From positions 496,001-560,000 of the forward strand of contig NZ_JAKRNU010000001.1 in the NCBI RefSeq assembly GCF_022346545.1: a stretch of 64,000 bases of DNA, given 5' to 3'. This document shows, in pieces, positions 9,331 to 18,394 of the stretch. Source of the DNA: Sporosarcina sp. ACRSM (GTDB taxonomy: Bacteria > Bacillota > Bacilli > Bacillales_A > Planococcaceae). Below the pieces are notes generated by a model. It worked only from the letters and a program-made list of their open reading frames with translations, did no database searches and was not told the origin of the DNA. The first letter of the stretch is position 1. Each line of letters begins with the position of its first letter. Position numbers and translations under genes: made by a program.

Positions 9331-9488
9331 GATCGATTAATTGTTCGGGCGATCATAAATTGATTGTGGTGATCAATTAGAACTTCAAGTGATCATAAAA
9401 CGCTGGTAACGATCAATTAGCCCTTCGAGTGATCTTTAATCAAGTGCAGTGATCATACCTTGTAAGCAAACGATCAATCAGCACACCA
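9331..9488. repeat. Array of eight GATC-anchored units with a 20-bp period
   Basis: GATC occurs at 9331, 9351, 9371, 9391, 9411, 9431, 9451 and 9472, that is every 20 bp (the last step is 21). The units tend to alternate between GATCAATTAG-like (9331, 9371, 9411, 9472) and GATCATAAA-like (9351, 9391, 9431, 9451) starts, while the second half of each unit varies but often ends in AGT or GGT. It lies between spoIIGA and the ftsZ terminator. A 20-nt unit is not a multiple of three and no ORF covers it. Confidence 0.85.
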
Positions 9489-9519
9489 TACATTCCAACT
9501 ATAAGAATTTCCATGACAA

Positions 9520-9565
9520 AAAAAGCTTCCCAGTACATGCGATTGCATGTGCTGGGAAGCTTTTT
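9520..9565 (-). terminator. Terminator of ftsZ
   Basis: A 21-bp stem (9520-9540 with 9545-9565, one G-U pair) around GATT has T-runs on the outgoing strand. It lies 14 bp past the ftsZ stop codon. Confidence 0.93.
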
Positions 9566-9578
9566 ATTGGTATCGCCA

Positions 9579-10751
9579 TTATCGACGGCGATTGCGTAAA
9601 AATGTTGGAATATCTAACGTGTCTTCTTGTTGATTCGCTTGTGGTTGACGAGTTGGAGGCGTCTCTTGTTGTTGAAACTGAGGTGCCTCTTCTCTGCGTT
9701 CGCGTACAGGCGTTTGTTGGATCGGAGCTTGCTCACGTGGCTGCGGACGGCTGGAACCGTATCCTGCGCTTCTTGCCGGACGCGATGCATTAAGCTGTTC
9801 CTCGCTAAACCCAGTAGCGATCACCGTAACGATAATTTCATCTTTCAAATTGTCGTTGATAACCGATCCGAAAATCATGTTGACATCATCATCTGATGCA
9901 GATGCGACGATATCCGCAGCCTCTTGCACTTCAAATAGGCTGAGATTTGATCCGCCTGTAATGTTCATAATGACACCTTTCGCACCGTCAATCGATGTTT
10001 CAAGCAATGGACTTGAAATCGCCTTTTTCGCTGCTTCCGCTGCACGATTTTCCCCTGTGGACATCCCGATCCCCATCAATGCAGAACCTTTGTTGGACAT
10101 GATCGTTTTGACGTCCGCGAAGTCCAAGTTAATGAGTCCAGGTGTCGCGATCAGATCCGATATACCTTGAACCCCTTGACGCAGTACATTATCCGCTTCA
10201 CGGAAAGCTTCAAGCATCGGCGTATTCTTATCCACGATTTCAAGCAATTTATCATTCGGGATGACGATCAGCGTATCCACGGATTCTTTCATCGACGTGA
10301 TACCACCGATTGCCTGCGTGGAACGCTTCCTTCCCTCAAATGTGAACGGTCTTGTGACAACACCGACCGTTAGTGCTCCAAGATCTTTTGCAACTTGTGC
10401 GATGACAGGTGCAGCTCCTGTGCCGGTTCCGCCTCCCATGCCTGCGGTTACGAAGACCATATCCGCTCCGCGTAAAGCTTCTTCAATCTGCTCTTTGCTT
10501 TCCTCTGCAGCTTTTTTACCGACTTCCGGATTTGCACCTGCACCAAGTCCGCGTGTCAATTTTGCACCAATTTGCAATTTCACTTCAGCACTTGAAAGAT
10601 TAAGAGCTTGTGCATCTGTATTCACTGCAATGAATTCCACACCTTGTACACCATGTTCAATCATTCGGTTTACAGCATTGTTCCCGCCGCCACCAACTCC
10701 AATTACTTTGATGACAGCTGCTGCATCAACATTCGTATCAAATTCCAGCAT
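9579..10751 (-). CDS. ftsZ: Cell division GTPase FtsZ
   Basis: Tubulin homologue that polymerises into the cytokinetic Z-ring. The 390-aa protein shows the GTP-binding signature GGGTGTG (residues 106-112), the T7 synergy loop and a Gln/Pro-rich linker (about 320-375). It ends in the conserved peptide [11 protein letters not shown] that binds FtsA and SepF. Two ATGs are adjacent; I chose 10751 because GGAGG is 7 bp away and homologues start MLEF. It follows ftsA and has a strong terminator. Confidence 0.99.
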   Translation of the reverse strand: MLEFDTNVDAAAVIKVIGVGGGGNNAVNRMIEHGVQGVEFIAVNTDAQALNLSSAEVKLQIGAKLTRGLGAGANPEVGKKAAEESKEQIEEALRGADMVFVTAGMGGGTGTGAAPVIAQVAKDLGALTVGVVTRPFTFEGRKRSTQAIGGITSMKESVDTLIVIPNDKLLEIVDKNTPMLEAFREADNVLRQGVQGISDLIATPGLINLDFADVKTIMSNKGSALMGIGMSTGENRAAEAAKKAISSPLLETSIDGAKGVIMNITGGSNLSLFEVQEAADIVASASDDDVNMIFGSVINDNLKDEIIVTVIATGFSEEQLNASRPARSAGYGSSRPQPREQAPIQQTPVRERREEAPQFQQQETPPTRQPQANQQEDTLDIPTFLRNRRR

Positions 10752-10804
10752 CATTTCTCCTCCTAATCTATCTCATGCATACCTGTCTGTTTCTTTTCAA
10801 TCAC

Positions 10805-12088
10805 TTATTCAAAGAAATTGTCGAACACCTTTTTTGCCCGATTCAAAAGCCCCGGTTTCTTTTCCGTATTCCGTTCCGCTGCCTTTTTCTTGTTGACCGG
10901 TGCCGGCGGTTGGGTTTCAGCTACCTGCACGGTCGGTGAATCTTGAACATGGCCGAAATAAGTATCCTGCATATGTGCATATCGGATCAGACCGACAGCT
11001 GTGGCATACATCGGCTCCCGTACACCGATATACTCAGGCGTATGGATGCGCACTCTCGTTTTCAGCACATGTCTGGCTAATTGAAGCATACCATCTAGCT
11101 TGGTGATTCCACCAGTTAAAACGACTCCTCCTGGGAGATCTCGCACACCCATCCGATACAATTCTTCCAAAACGAGGTCAAAAAGCTCTTCCAGCCGTAC
11201 GCCGATGATTTCCGATATGTATCGTTGGCTATATTGGTCTTTCGAATCTGCGCCGATCACCGGCACTTCAAACAGTTCATCGTCCGATGCATCGTCCGAG
11301 AATGCATGTCCATACTGGTGCTTAATCTTCCTTGCTTGTTCAGTCGGCGTTTTCAAAATGATGGATAAGTCTTTTGTAATATGATCGCCGCCGACGGGGA
11401 TGACGGCCGTCGCCATAAAACGATTTTCACCGAACAGGGCAATTGTTGTAGAACCTCCGCCTATATCAATGAAAGCCGTGCCATGATTCTTTTCATCGTC
11501 CGTCAAGGCAAAAGTGCCGGCCGCTAACGGTTGTAAGTAGATTTCCCGGATCACAAGCCCTGCCCGTTCTACGCAACGCAATATATTATGAACAAGTGTT
11601 TTTGATGTCGTGATGAGCGTACCGTCCATTTCAAGCCTGACTCCGATCATTCCTCTTGGATCCGTAATTTCATCATAATCGTCAACGATGAATTGTTTCG
11701 GTATGATATTGACGATTTCCCGCTCTGGCGGGACAGACATGACTTGAGCGGATTTCATGACCCGGTCGAGATCATCATCTGTGATTTCACGGTTTTCCGA
11801 GTTGACTGCCACTACACCTTTCACATCCTGCAATACTACACCATTTGCAGGGATGCCAAGAATGACTTCGCGGATCTGCATGCCAATCATGCGCTCCGCT
11901 TGATCGATCGCTTTACGGATCGATTGGACAGTTGCATCGATATCGATGATCGTCCCTTTTCGGATACCTGCCGATTGGACGTTACCGACTCCGATCACAT
12001 GCAGGGATCCGCCATCCACCTCACCGATCAAAACTTTGACTGATGAAGAACCTATATCAAGTGATACATATAATTCTGATTGGCTCAA
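10805..12088 (-). CDS. ftsA: Cell division protein FtsA
   Basis: Actin-like membrane tether for FtsZ. The 427-aa protein has the ATPase phosphate-1 motif LDIGSSSVKVLIGE at residues 10-23 and the phosphate-2 motif FIDIGGGSTTIA. The C-terminal amphipathic helix LLNRAKKVFDNFFE is the membrane-targeting sequence. It begins with TTG at 12088, preceded by GGGAGG at 9 bp; no ATG fits. A TATAAT at 12133-12138 (minus strand) suggests a promoter between sbp and ftsA, without a clear -35 box. Confidence 0.98.
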   Translation of the reverse strand: MSQSELYVSLDIGSSSVKVLIGEVDGGSLHVIGVGNVQSAGIRKGTIIDIDATVQSIRKAIDQAERMIGMQIREVILGIPANGVVLQDVKGVVAVNSENREITDDDLDRVMKSAQVMSVPPEREIVNIIPKQFIVDDYDEITDPRGMIGVRLEMDGTLITTSKTLVHNILRCVERAGLVIREIYLQPLAAGTFALTDDEKNHGTAFIDIGGGSTTIALFGENRFMATAVIPVGGDHITKDLSIILKTPTEQARKIKHQYGHAFSDDASDDELFEVPVIGADSKDQYSQRYISEIIGVRLEELFDLVLEELYRMGVRDLPGGVVLTGGITKLDGMLQLARHVLKTRVRIHTPEYIGVREPMYATAVGLIRYAHMQDTYFGHVQDSPTVQVAETQPPAPVNKKKAAERNTEKKPGLLNRAKKVFDNFFE

Positions 12089-12182
12089 TTACTGGCACCT
12101 CCCATAGCAACTCTTATCTTCCATTCTATTGTATTATAAGTGTATTGTCTAAATATTTTCGACATCTCTTCGCCAAATCCTT

Positions 12183-12554
12183 TCATTCCGTAGCATTTGA
12201 TTGAGAAACTTTACTCCGCTCCGTCCATTTTACGATTAAGATCCTTCTGATGACAGCGATATTCTGGAATAATCGCACACCAAAAGCGAATACGGCAGCC
12301 AAGTATAAATCGACGCCTAAATGTACCCCCAAAAAGGCCAACGCAGCCGCCAGTGCGATATTGAAGAAAAATCCGGATACAAACACCTTATCGTCGTACA
12401 CTTGCTGTAAATGCGCTCTGATGCCTCCAAACAGCGTATCCAAGGCTGCCAAAACGGCAATCGATAAATAATTTCCATATATTTGTGGAATTTGTATATC
12501 CGACAATAATCCGAGTGAAATCCCAACCAAAAGACCAAGCAAAGGCAGCCACAT
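12183..12554 (-). CDS. sbp: Small basic protein (DUF1290)
   Basis: A 123-aa membrane protein with four hydrophobic helices (about 1-20, 26-42, 60-80, 85-100) and a basic tail. The family lies just upstream of ftsA in Bacillota; no function is established. Start ATG 12554 with AAAGGGG; it begins 2 bp after the DUF881 stop codon, so it is cotranscribed with ylxX. Confidence 0.88.
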   Translation of the reverse strand: MWLPLLGLLVGISLGLLSDIQIPQIYGNYLSIAVLAALDTLFGGIRAHLQQVYDDKVFVSGFFFNIALAAALAFLGVHLGVDLYLAAVFAFGVRLFQNIAVIRRILIVKWTERSKVSQSNATE

Positions 12555-12556
12555 AA

Positions 12557-13276
12557 TTATTCCCCTTTCGGTATTTCTCTCAAGAACTGATTTTCAAACC
12601 TTTCCTTGTATCCTCGGATTTCAATATTCGCTTCCGGTTTCCCGATGACAAGAAGCAGATTATCGAGGTAAAAATCATCGCGGATCGTCGATGCGGATAA
12701 AAAATTATACAGTTTTTCACTATCTTCCATTGTCGGTGTAATAATTTTGATCGTGAATGGCGGGGTGGATATATGTAAACCATTCACACTTGTTACCCCG
12801 TTAATATCCCGGATGGAACTTAATGTCGTAAACCGTTTCCCGTCAATTTCCAAGGAGATCCCTTTGAAACGGTTCAGTTCATTGACGAACCGGGTGAGCA
12901 AATCGGGGGATATGCCGGTAATCGGTACACCGAATGCAACACTTTCAGCAGATGGTCGAACATTTAAGATGATGCCCGGTCCGCTAATCGTTGTCATCCC
13001 CGCTTGCTTATACAAGTTGTCCACCGTTTCCGATAAGGCTTTTCCCGCATTTGTGTCATTGAGTGATTTGTATGTAGAGATTGTTTGATCCAGCTCACGA
13101 ATTTCCGTTAACAATTCGGAATGATACTGCTTTTCAGTGGATAACTCATGGCGTATTGCCCAAATATCCCTCGTATCACGTTCTTCAGGTTTTTGCATCG
13201 AATTGAATTGGACGGCCACCATGAATCCGACGATGAGCAAAATCACTGTAAATTTCCAATGGATTGTCTTTCCCAC
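12557..13276 (-). CDS. ylxX: DUF881 protein, YlxX-like
   Basis: A 239-aa membrane-anchored protein with an N-terminal transmembrane helix (about 8-24), a coiled-coil stretch (about 40-90) and the DUF881 domain (about 95-235). It starts with GTG at 13276 behind AGGAGG. This gene and the next are paralogues, as in Bacillus subtilis (ylxW, ylxX). Role unknown; the position between divIB and ftsA suggests an envelope or division function. Confidence 0.85.
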   Translation of the reverse strand: MGKTIHWKFTVILLIVGFMVAVQFNSMQKPEERDTRDIWAIRHELSTEKQYHSELLTEIRELDQTISTYKSLNDTNAGKALSETVDNLYKQAGMTTISGPGIILNVRPSAESVAFGVPITGISPDLLTRFVNELNRFKGISLEIDGKRFTTLSSIRDINGVTSVNGLHISTPPFTIKIITPTMEDSEKLYNFLSASTIRDDFYLDNLLLVIGKPEANIEIRGYKERFENQFLREIPKGE

Positions 13277-13300
13277 CCGTCCATCCTCCTAAGCGCCGTT

Positions 13301-14041
13301 TCAACTTTCGTCCCGCAGAGCAGACAACCGGATCTCTTTTGACTGTTCTGTCGTCACGACAATATTATCCCTGATCAACCCGTCAATGACACCGCCTTTC
13401 AAATACAAAGAAGACGTGAGAACATCCATATTACCGATCGCTTCAATGACAAACGGCGCAGGGAATGTCCTACCATCAATGGTGATGACAGGGCCTGTAC
13501 ATTTAATATAAGAATTGGCTGTTATTCTTTGCCCGTTAATCGCAATGCCCTGCGCTCCGGAAATTCTGAGTTCGTTCACTACCCGAAGAACATGGCTTTC
13601 ATGAACAATATAATCATTCGGATTTTGTTCAATCGGGTCATAGTCGGCATCTTTCAATGTCACGATGACACCTTGTCCGACTGCAGGAATAACACCAAGC
13701 AGCAAGCGGAGGTCTCTTGCCTTATCTACAAGAATGGCATGGTCTTCCTCTCTCGTTGAAAAAGAACGTTCAAATTCCCGTATCTCTTCCTGCTTGGCGG
13801 CGATTTCATCTGTCAGTTCCTTATTGCGTTCCTGCTGGCTGATCAATTCTTCCCGATATGCTTCTTCCTTCAAGAACACGGAGGATTCAAGGGCATCGGC
13901 CTCCTGATTCGAGCCAAGTGTCCGGTAAGAAAAAGCGAGGATAAAACCGAGCACGAGAAAGACGACAGAAAAAAGGATACGTCTTCCTCGTTTTTGATAG
14001 TCATCATTCACTTTCGCTTCCGTTTTCACTTTCCTCTTCAA
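13301..14041 (-). CDS. ylxW: DUF881 protein, YlxW-like
   Basis: Paralogue of the neighbouring DUF881 gene. The 246-aa product has an N-terminal transmembrane helix (residues about 22-40), a coiled coil (about 50-100) and a C-terminal DUF881 domain with GQGVIVTLKDAD and NELRISGAQGIAINGQRI. I chose the TTG at 14041 because GGAGGAGG precedes it at good spacing; a GTG at 14011, overlapping the divIB stop, is the alternative. It overlaps divIB by 38 bp on this choice. Confidence 0.82.
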   Translation of the reverse strand: MKRKVKTEAKVNDDYQKRGRRILFSVVFLVLGFILAFSYRTLGSNQEADALESSVFLKEEAYREELISQQERNKELTDEIAAKQEEIREFERSFSTREEDHAILVDKARDLRLLLGVIPAVGQGVIVTLKDADYDPIEQNPNDYIVHESHVLRVVNELRISGAQGIAINGQRITANSYIKCTGPVITIDGRTFPAPFVIEAIGNMDVLTSSLYLKGGVIDGLIRDNIVVTTEQSKEIRLSALRDES

Positions 14042-14810
14042 TTGGCTCCTCCTCCCCGGTCTTGCCGTATATTTCACTATAGGGGATAAAGAATGTTCCT
14101 ACTTCCATATCGATCACACCTTTTTCCATGCCGCCTAATTGAGCTGTAATTTCTGGATAATAAGCCATTTTCTCTGCGAAATCGGAAATGACGGAACGCA
14201 CTTCGAAGCCATCATCCATGTAAACCTTAATATTATCCGGGCCGCTTTCCGTCCCCATAAAAATGATTTCGGATAATAGCCGATAGACGTTCTCATCCAT
14301 TTTCAGCAATTGTTTGGTCAGCCTCTTTTGCATGTCGGCATCCTTAAAATTAGTCAATATAGGCGCTTCTGCTTCAGGATAATGGAGACCTGCCGGGAAG
14401 ACCTCCCCATTTTCCAACAGCAGATTGTACTGCTCTTGCTCCTCCATATAAGCGACGGTCTTCCATTCGGTAATGGTGATCTGGACGTCATGCATCCACT
14501 TTCGAGAAACGTCTACGCTTTTCACTTCTTCTAGTCTTGCCAAAGATTCCTCAATTTTTCCGGTGCTGAAATTCCATAAAGGCTCGTCCACTTGCAGCCC
14601 GCTCTGTTGCTGATAAAAATCCGGCTCGTGAAGAACGGCTCCCTTCACAATAATTGCTCCCACTTTACTGAATGGTGATTGAAAATAAAGAATGGCGAGG
14701 AGCGCAATGATGAAGACGGATAATATGAACAGAAATTTCTTGTTCGTCTTCCTGCGGCGCTTCTCCCGCATGGATGGGATCCGTTCTTCAATATCAATCA
14801 CTTTCTCCAT
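14004..14810 (-). CDS. divIB: Cell division protein DivIB/FtsQ
   Basis: Bitopic divisome protein that works with FtsL and DivIC to control septal synthesis. The 268-aa protein has a basic cytoplasmic tail (KRRRKTNKK), one transmembrane helix (about 25-45) and a POTRA domain (about 50-120) with the FtsQ beta domain after it. The acidic tail EEEPIEEESENGSESE is typical of Bacillota DivIB. ATG 14810 has AAAGGAGG. murB and murG, which precede divIB in Bacillus subtilis, are absent here. Confidence 0.94.
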   Translation of the reverse strand: MEKVIDIEERIPSMREKRRRKTNKKFLFILSVFIIALLAILYFQSPFSKVGAIIVKGAVLHEPDFYQQQSGLQVDEPLWNFSTGKIEESLARLEEVKSVDVSRKWMHDVQITITEWKTVAYMEEQEQYNLLLENGEVFPAGLHYPEAEAPILTNFKDADMQKRLTKQLLKMDENVYRLLSEIIFMGTESGPDNIKVYMDDGFEVRSVISDFAEKMAYYPEITAQLGGMEKGVIDMEVGTFFIPYSEIYGKTGEEEPIEEESENGSESE

Positions 14811-14823
14811 ATTGGCTCCTCCT

Positions 14824-15918
14824 TTATCCAATCGAACTTCTGCGACTGGCAAAATGCATAATCGTCCCCGCTGCAAGCCAAGTCGTCATTAACGACGAAC
14901 CGCCATAGCTAATGAACGGCAACGTAACACCCGTAACCGGCAATAGTCCCGATACGACCCCCATATTCAAAAACGTTTGAAAGATGATCATCGAACCCAT
15001 CCCAGCAACCATCAACAGCTCATGCCGCCTTTTTGTCCGAATTGCAATGCCGAATGTCGCTACCAATAAGACAACAAACAGCAATAAGACGAACGTCGCT
15101 CCAATAAAACCCGTTTCCTCCGCAATAATGGAAAAGATAAAATCATTTTGCGGCTCAGGTAAATATAAATACTTCTGTCTGCTATTTCCATAGCCATGAC
15201 CGAATAATCCTCCTGGTGCGATGGCAAAAAGAGATTGGATCCCTTGAAAACCGGTGCCAAGCGGATCATTCCATGGATCGATGTACGATTTGATCCGATC
15301 CAAACGATACGGCGCGGCTGCAATCAGCGCGATAAACGCAGCAATGCCGCCCACACCCAGGAAAGTGAAAAATTTTAACGGATAACCCGCTATGAATAAG
15401 ATGACAAATGCCGAGATGATCATAATGACGGCTGAACCTAAGTCCGGTTGCAACATGATCAGTGCAGCAGGAAGCAAGATCAATCCAAAATGCTGCCAGT
15501 GAAAAACCTTTTTCTTGCCCGTTTTATCCATGCTACAGGCCAGTTTTCCTATAAGCGCGACCTTCACGAATTCGGCTGGTTGCAAACTGAATGGACCAAG
15601 CGCAATCCAGCTTTGGGAACCATTGCGGACAACCCCGATGCCCGGGATCAATACAGCGACCAGCAACAAGATCATTGCAAAGTAGAAAACAGTCCATGTT
15701 TTCGGATAAGAAGTCAACGGACTTTTCATAATAACAAGGGCAATTCCGATCGACACCGCCGTATAAATCCCTTGCTTCACGATGAAGGGGATGGAATCCG
15801 CATAATGAACTGCGCCCCAATAGGAACCTGCAGAATGGACAAAAGCCAATCCGATCAGCGACAGCGCCACCGCAGAAACAATAAACATTGTTTTTAACTT
15901 GTCTTCCAGCGAACGCAT
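14824..15918 (-). CDS. spoVE: SEDS-family peptidoglycan polymerase (SpoVE/FtsW)
   Basis: Polytopic SEDS protein that polymerises lipid II with a class B PBP partner. The 364-aa protein has about ten membrane segments and the family signatures GNSRQKYLYLPEPQNDFIFS and, near the C-terminus, PFISYGGSS. Its place between murD and divIB matches spoVE of Bacillus subtilis, which makes spore cortex with SpoVD, but sequence alone does not separate SpoVE from FtsW. The start is uncertain because the best Shine-Dalgarno (GGAAGG) touches the ATG at 15918. Confidence 0.9.
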   Translation of the reverse strand: MRSLEDKLKTMFIVSAVALSLIGLAFVHSAGSYWGAVHYADSIPFIVKQGIYTAVSIGIALVIMKSPLTSYPKTWTVFYFAMILLLVAVLIPGIGVVRNGSQSWIALGPFSLQPAEFVKVALIGKLACSMDKTGKKKVFHWQHFGLILLPAALIMLQPDLGSAVIMIISAFVILFIAGYPLKFFTFLGVGGIAAFIALIAAAPYRLDRIKSYIDPWNDPLGTGFQGIQSLFAIAPGGLFGHGYGNSRQKYLYLPEPQNDFIFSIIAEETGFIGATFVLLLFVVLLVATFGIAIRTKRRHELLMVAGMGSMIIFQTFLNMGVVSGLLPVTGVTLPFISYGGSSLMTTWLAAGTIMHFASRRSSIG

Positions 15919-15964
15919 CCTTCCGCAATAGTACTCTTGCAGTATTACATGAACATACTTATTT

Positions 15965-17317
15965 TTATTTCAATTCCATTACAGCTTCGATAAATTGATC
16001 GCCGCGAACCTCAAAGCTCGAATATTGATCCCAGCTTGCACAAGCCGGTGAAAGGAGGATAATGTCGCCCTCGACCGACAGTGGATACGCTTGTTGAACT
16101 GCATCCTTCACATCTTCAGCCCTGATGATGTCCACAATGCCACAGGAAGCCGCGAACTCCGAAAGCTTATCAGCTGTCTGGCCAAGAGCGACAACCGCTT
16201 TAATATTCGTCATAAACGGTCTGAGCTCTTCAAATGAGTGGCCTCGGTCAAGTCCACCCGCAATCAGGATCGTCGGTTTCGTAAAGGCGGCAAGCGCACT
16301 TTTCGTCGCCAGCGTATTCGTTGCTTTCGAATCATTGTAGAACATGCGCCCTTGCAACTCCTTGACGAATTGCATCCGATGACGAACCCCTGTGAAAGAG
16401 CTCAGCACATCTTCAATTGCGGCTTTATCGCACCCCATCAAAATGGCTGTTGCCGTGGCTGATAAGATATTTTCAAGATTATGTTGCCCCGGCAACTTGA
16501 TAATGGACCTTTTTGCAAAAGGCTCTCCATTCCAATATATCCATTCGTCGTCTGCAGATATGCCGTCTTCTTTTCTTCCCTGCAGCGAAAACGGAATCGT
16601 CATCGCTGCAGTTTGAGCAGCAAATTCACGGAGTTCAGACTGATCATCGTTGTAAATGAAATAATCGTCCTGCATCTGATTTTTGGTGACATTCGCCTTC
16701 GCATTCCGATACGCTTCCGACGTCCCATGGTAATCGAGATGCGCGTCGTAAATATTCGTCCATATGGCAATCTTCGGCCGGAATGTTTCGGTTCCCATCA
16801 ATTGAAAAGAAGAGGCTTCAAGCACGATGATATTCTCTTCACTCGCCCGTTCTGCAACTGAACAGGAGACAGTCCCGATATTCCCCGCAATCAGCGGCTG
16901 CTTTCCTCCAATGTTCAACATATGGTACAACAACGTGGTCGTTGTCGTTTTCCCATTTGACCCAGTTATAGCAATAATCGGTGCCTCACTTAAGCGTGAT
17001 GTCAATTCGATTTCTGTCCAAACAGGGACTTGTTTTCGTAACGCTTCTACAACGACCGGATTCGTATACGGAATTCCGGGGTTTTTCACGACGAGCTCAA
17101 AACCCCTTTCCATAATGTCAGAGGGATGGCTACCACAAATGACTTCTATCCCTTTCGAACGGAGTTCCGCAATCTCTTCGTTGTCCCCTTCCGGTGATGC
17201 GTCATTCACGGTGAGCTTCGCGCCTAGAGTATGCAGCAAATTAGTTGCTGCAAACCCGCTTTTCGCCAAGCCTAGAATGAGTATATGCTTTCCTTCGAAC
17301 TGATTGACATTTTTCAT
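15965..17317 (-). CDS. murD: UDP-N-acetylmuramoylalanine-D-glutamate ligase
   Basis: Cytoplasmic Mur ligase adding D-glutamate to UDP-MurNAc-L-Ala. The 450-aa enzyme has an N-terminal Rossmann-like UDP domain (HILILGLAKSGFAATNLL), the ATP-binding P-loop ITGSNGKTTTT (about 115-125), the central-domain histidine region HLDYHGTSEAYRNAK and the C-terminal domain starting at HRMQFV. It directly abuts mraY, whose stop codon ends one base before the murD ATG. Confidence 0.97.
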   Translation of the reverse strand: MKNVNQFEGKHILILGLAKSGFAATNLLHTLGAKLTVNDASPEGDNEEIAELRSKGIEVICGSHPSDIMERGFELVVKNPGIPYTNPVVVEALRKQVPVWTEIELTSRLSEAPIIAITGSNGKTTTTTLLYHMLNIGGKQPLIAGNIGTVSCSVAERASEENIIVLEASSFQLMGTETFRPKIAIWTNIYDAHLDYHGTSEAYRNAKANVTKNQMQDDYFIYNDDQSELREFAAQTAAMTIPFSLQGRKEDGISADDEWIYWNGEPFAKRSIIKLPGQHNLENILSATATAILMGCDKAAIEDVLSSFTGVRHRMQFVKELQGRMFYNDSKATNTLATKSALAAFTKPTILIAGGLDRGHSFEELRPFMTNIKAVVALGQTADKLSEFAASCGIVDIIRAEDVKDAVQQAYPLSVEGDIILLSPACASWDQYSSFEVRGDQFIEAVMELK

Positions 17318-18289
17318 TTACATCACCTCCAGCAAGACGGGTATAATCGCCGCCAAAAATGCGACGCCCCAGAAAACGATGACAATTTTCCATTCCGACC
17401 ATCCGGATAATTCAAAGTGATGGTGGAGCGGACTCATCTTAAACACCCGCTTACCGGTCGTCTTGAAACTGATCACTTGAATGATGACTGACAATGTTTC
17501 AACTACATAGACGATCCCGATGACAAGGAGTAAAAATTCTTGTTTAATGAGAACGGAAAGCATGGCAAGCACGCCACCGAGAGCAAGCGACCCCGTATCC
17601 CCCATAAATACTTTTGCAGGTTTCATATTGAAAACAAGGAATCCAAGCATTGCCCCGGTTACTACAAAGGAAAACAGGGCAATATCCTGCTGACCGAAAA
17701 TAAGGGCATGCACACCGAACGCACCGAATGCGATAGATGATGTCCCCGCAACCAGTCCATCCAGCCCATCCGATATATTGACTGCATTGGAAAAGCCAAC
17801 AAGCCAAAAAATAAGGAACGCAACATAAAAAATACCCAGTTCCATTTGAATATCCGTAAAAGGAATTCGCACAACCGTATCAAACGGCCCTAACTTCAAA
17901 AGGAAAAATGCAAGGACCGCAACGATGATTTGCCCGATCAGTTTTTGAATCGATGTGAGGCCTAAGTTCCTTTTTACAACAACAATGATAAAGTCATCGA
18001 TAAACCCGATGATCCCAAAACCGACGAGAATTAGTAATAGAACAATGGTCTGCGTCGTCAGTACATCATTTATGTAAGAGAGGGCGAGCGTCGACAAGAT
18101 GATGGAACCGATGAAAATCAGCCCCCCCATTGTCGGTGTACCCGCCTTTTTCTGATGAGCTTTCGGACCTTCTTCCCGAATGCTCTGCCCAAACTTCAAT
18201 CTCCTTAAAGCCGGGATAATGAAAAATCCCAATAATACTGAAATAATGAATGCGACCACAATGGCCGTCAATGTCGTGACGAGTGTCAT
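17318..18289 (-). CDS. mraY: Phospho-N-acetylmuramoyl-pentapeptide transferase
   Basis: Integral-membrane enzyme that makes lipid I from UDP-MurNAc-pentapeptide and undecaprenyl phosphate. The 323-aa protein has about ten membrane helices and the catalytic motifs GTPTMGG (about 52-58), FIDDFII, and NAVNISDGLDGLVAG with FMGDTGSLALGG. The C-terminal PLHHHFE motif is present. GAAGGAG precedes the ATG. In Bacillus subtilis murE lies directly upstream; here only a 105-bp gap separates mraY from spoVD. Confidence 0.97.
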   Translation of the reverse strand: MTLVTTLTAIVVAFIISVLLGFFIIPALRRLKFGQSIREEGPKAHQKKAGTPTMGGLIFIGSIILSTLALSYINDVLTTQTIVLLLILVGFGIIGFIDDFIIVVVKRNLGLTSIQKLIGQIIVAVLAFFLLKLGPFDTVVRIPFTDIQMELGIFYVAFLIFWLVGFSNAVNISDGLDGLVAGTSSIAFGAFGVHALIFGQQDIALFSFVVTGAMLGFLVFNMKPAKVFMGDTGSLALGGVLAMLSVLIKQEFLLLVIGIVYVVETLSVIIQVISFKTTGKRVFKMSPLHHHFELSGWSEWKIVIVFWGVAFLAAIIPVLLEVM

Positions 18290-18394
18290 GATTTTTTTCT
18301 CCTTCTAGCTACTGAAACAGTCCATATCCATGCGCTGTGTCAGACTTTACATTTATATAACGAGAGCTTGTTGGGCCGATGCCCTTGAGGGATA

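Noticed and set aside
9331..9488. CRISPR array
   Set aside because: The conserved part of each unit is only 4-10 bp, the spacers are too short, and there are no cas genes.
10261..10896. Long plus-strand ORF of 211 aa opposite ftsZ and ftsA
   Set aside because: It is the reverse shadow of two highly conserved genes with no ribosome-binding site.
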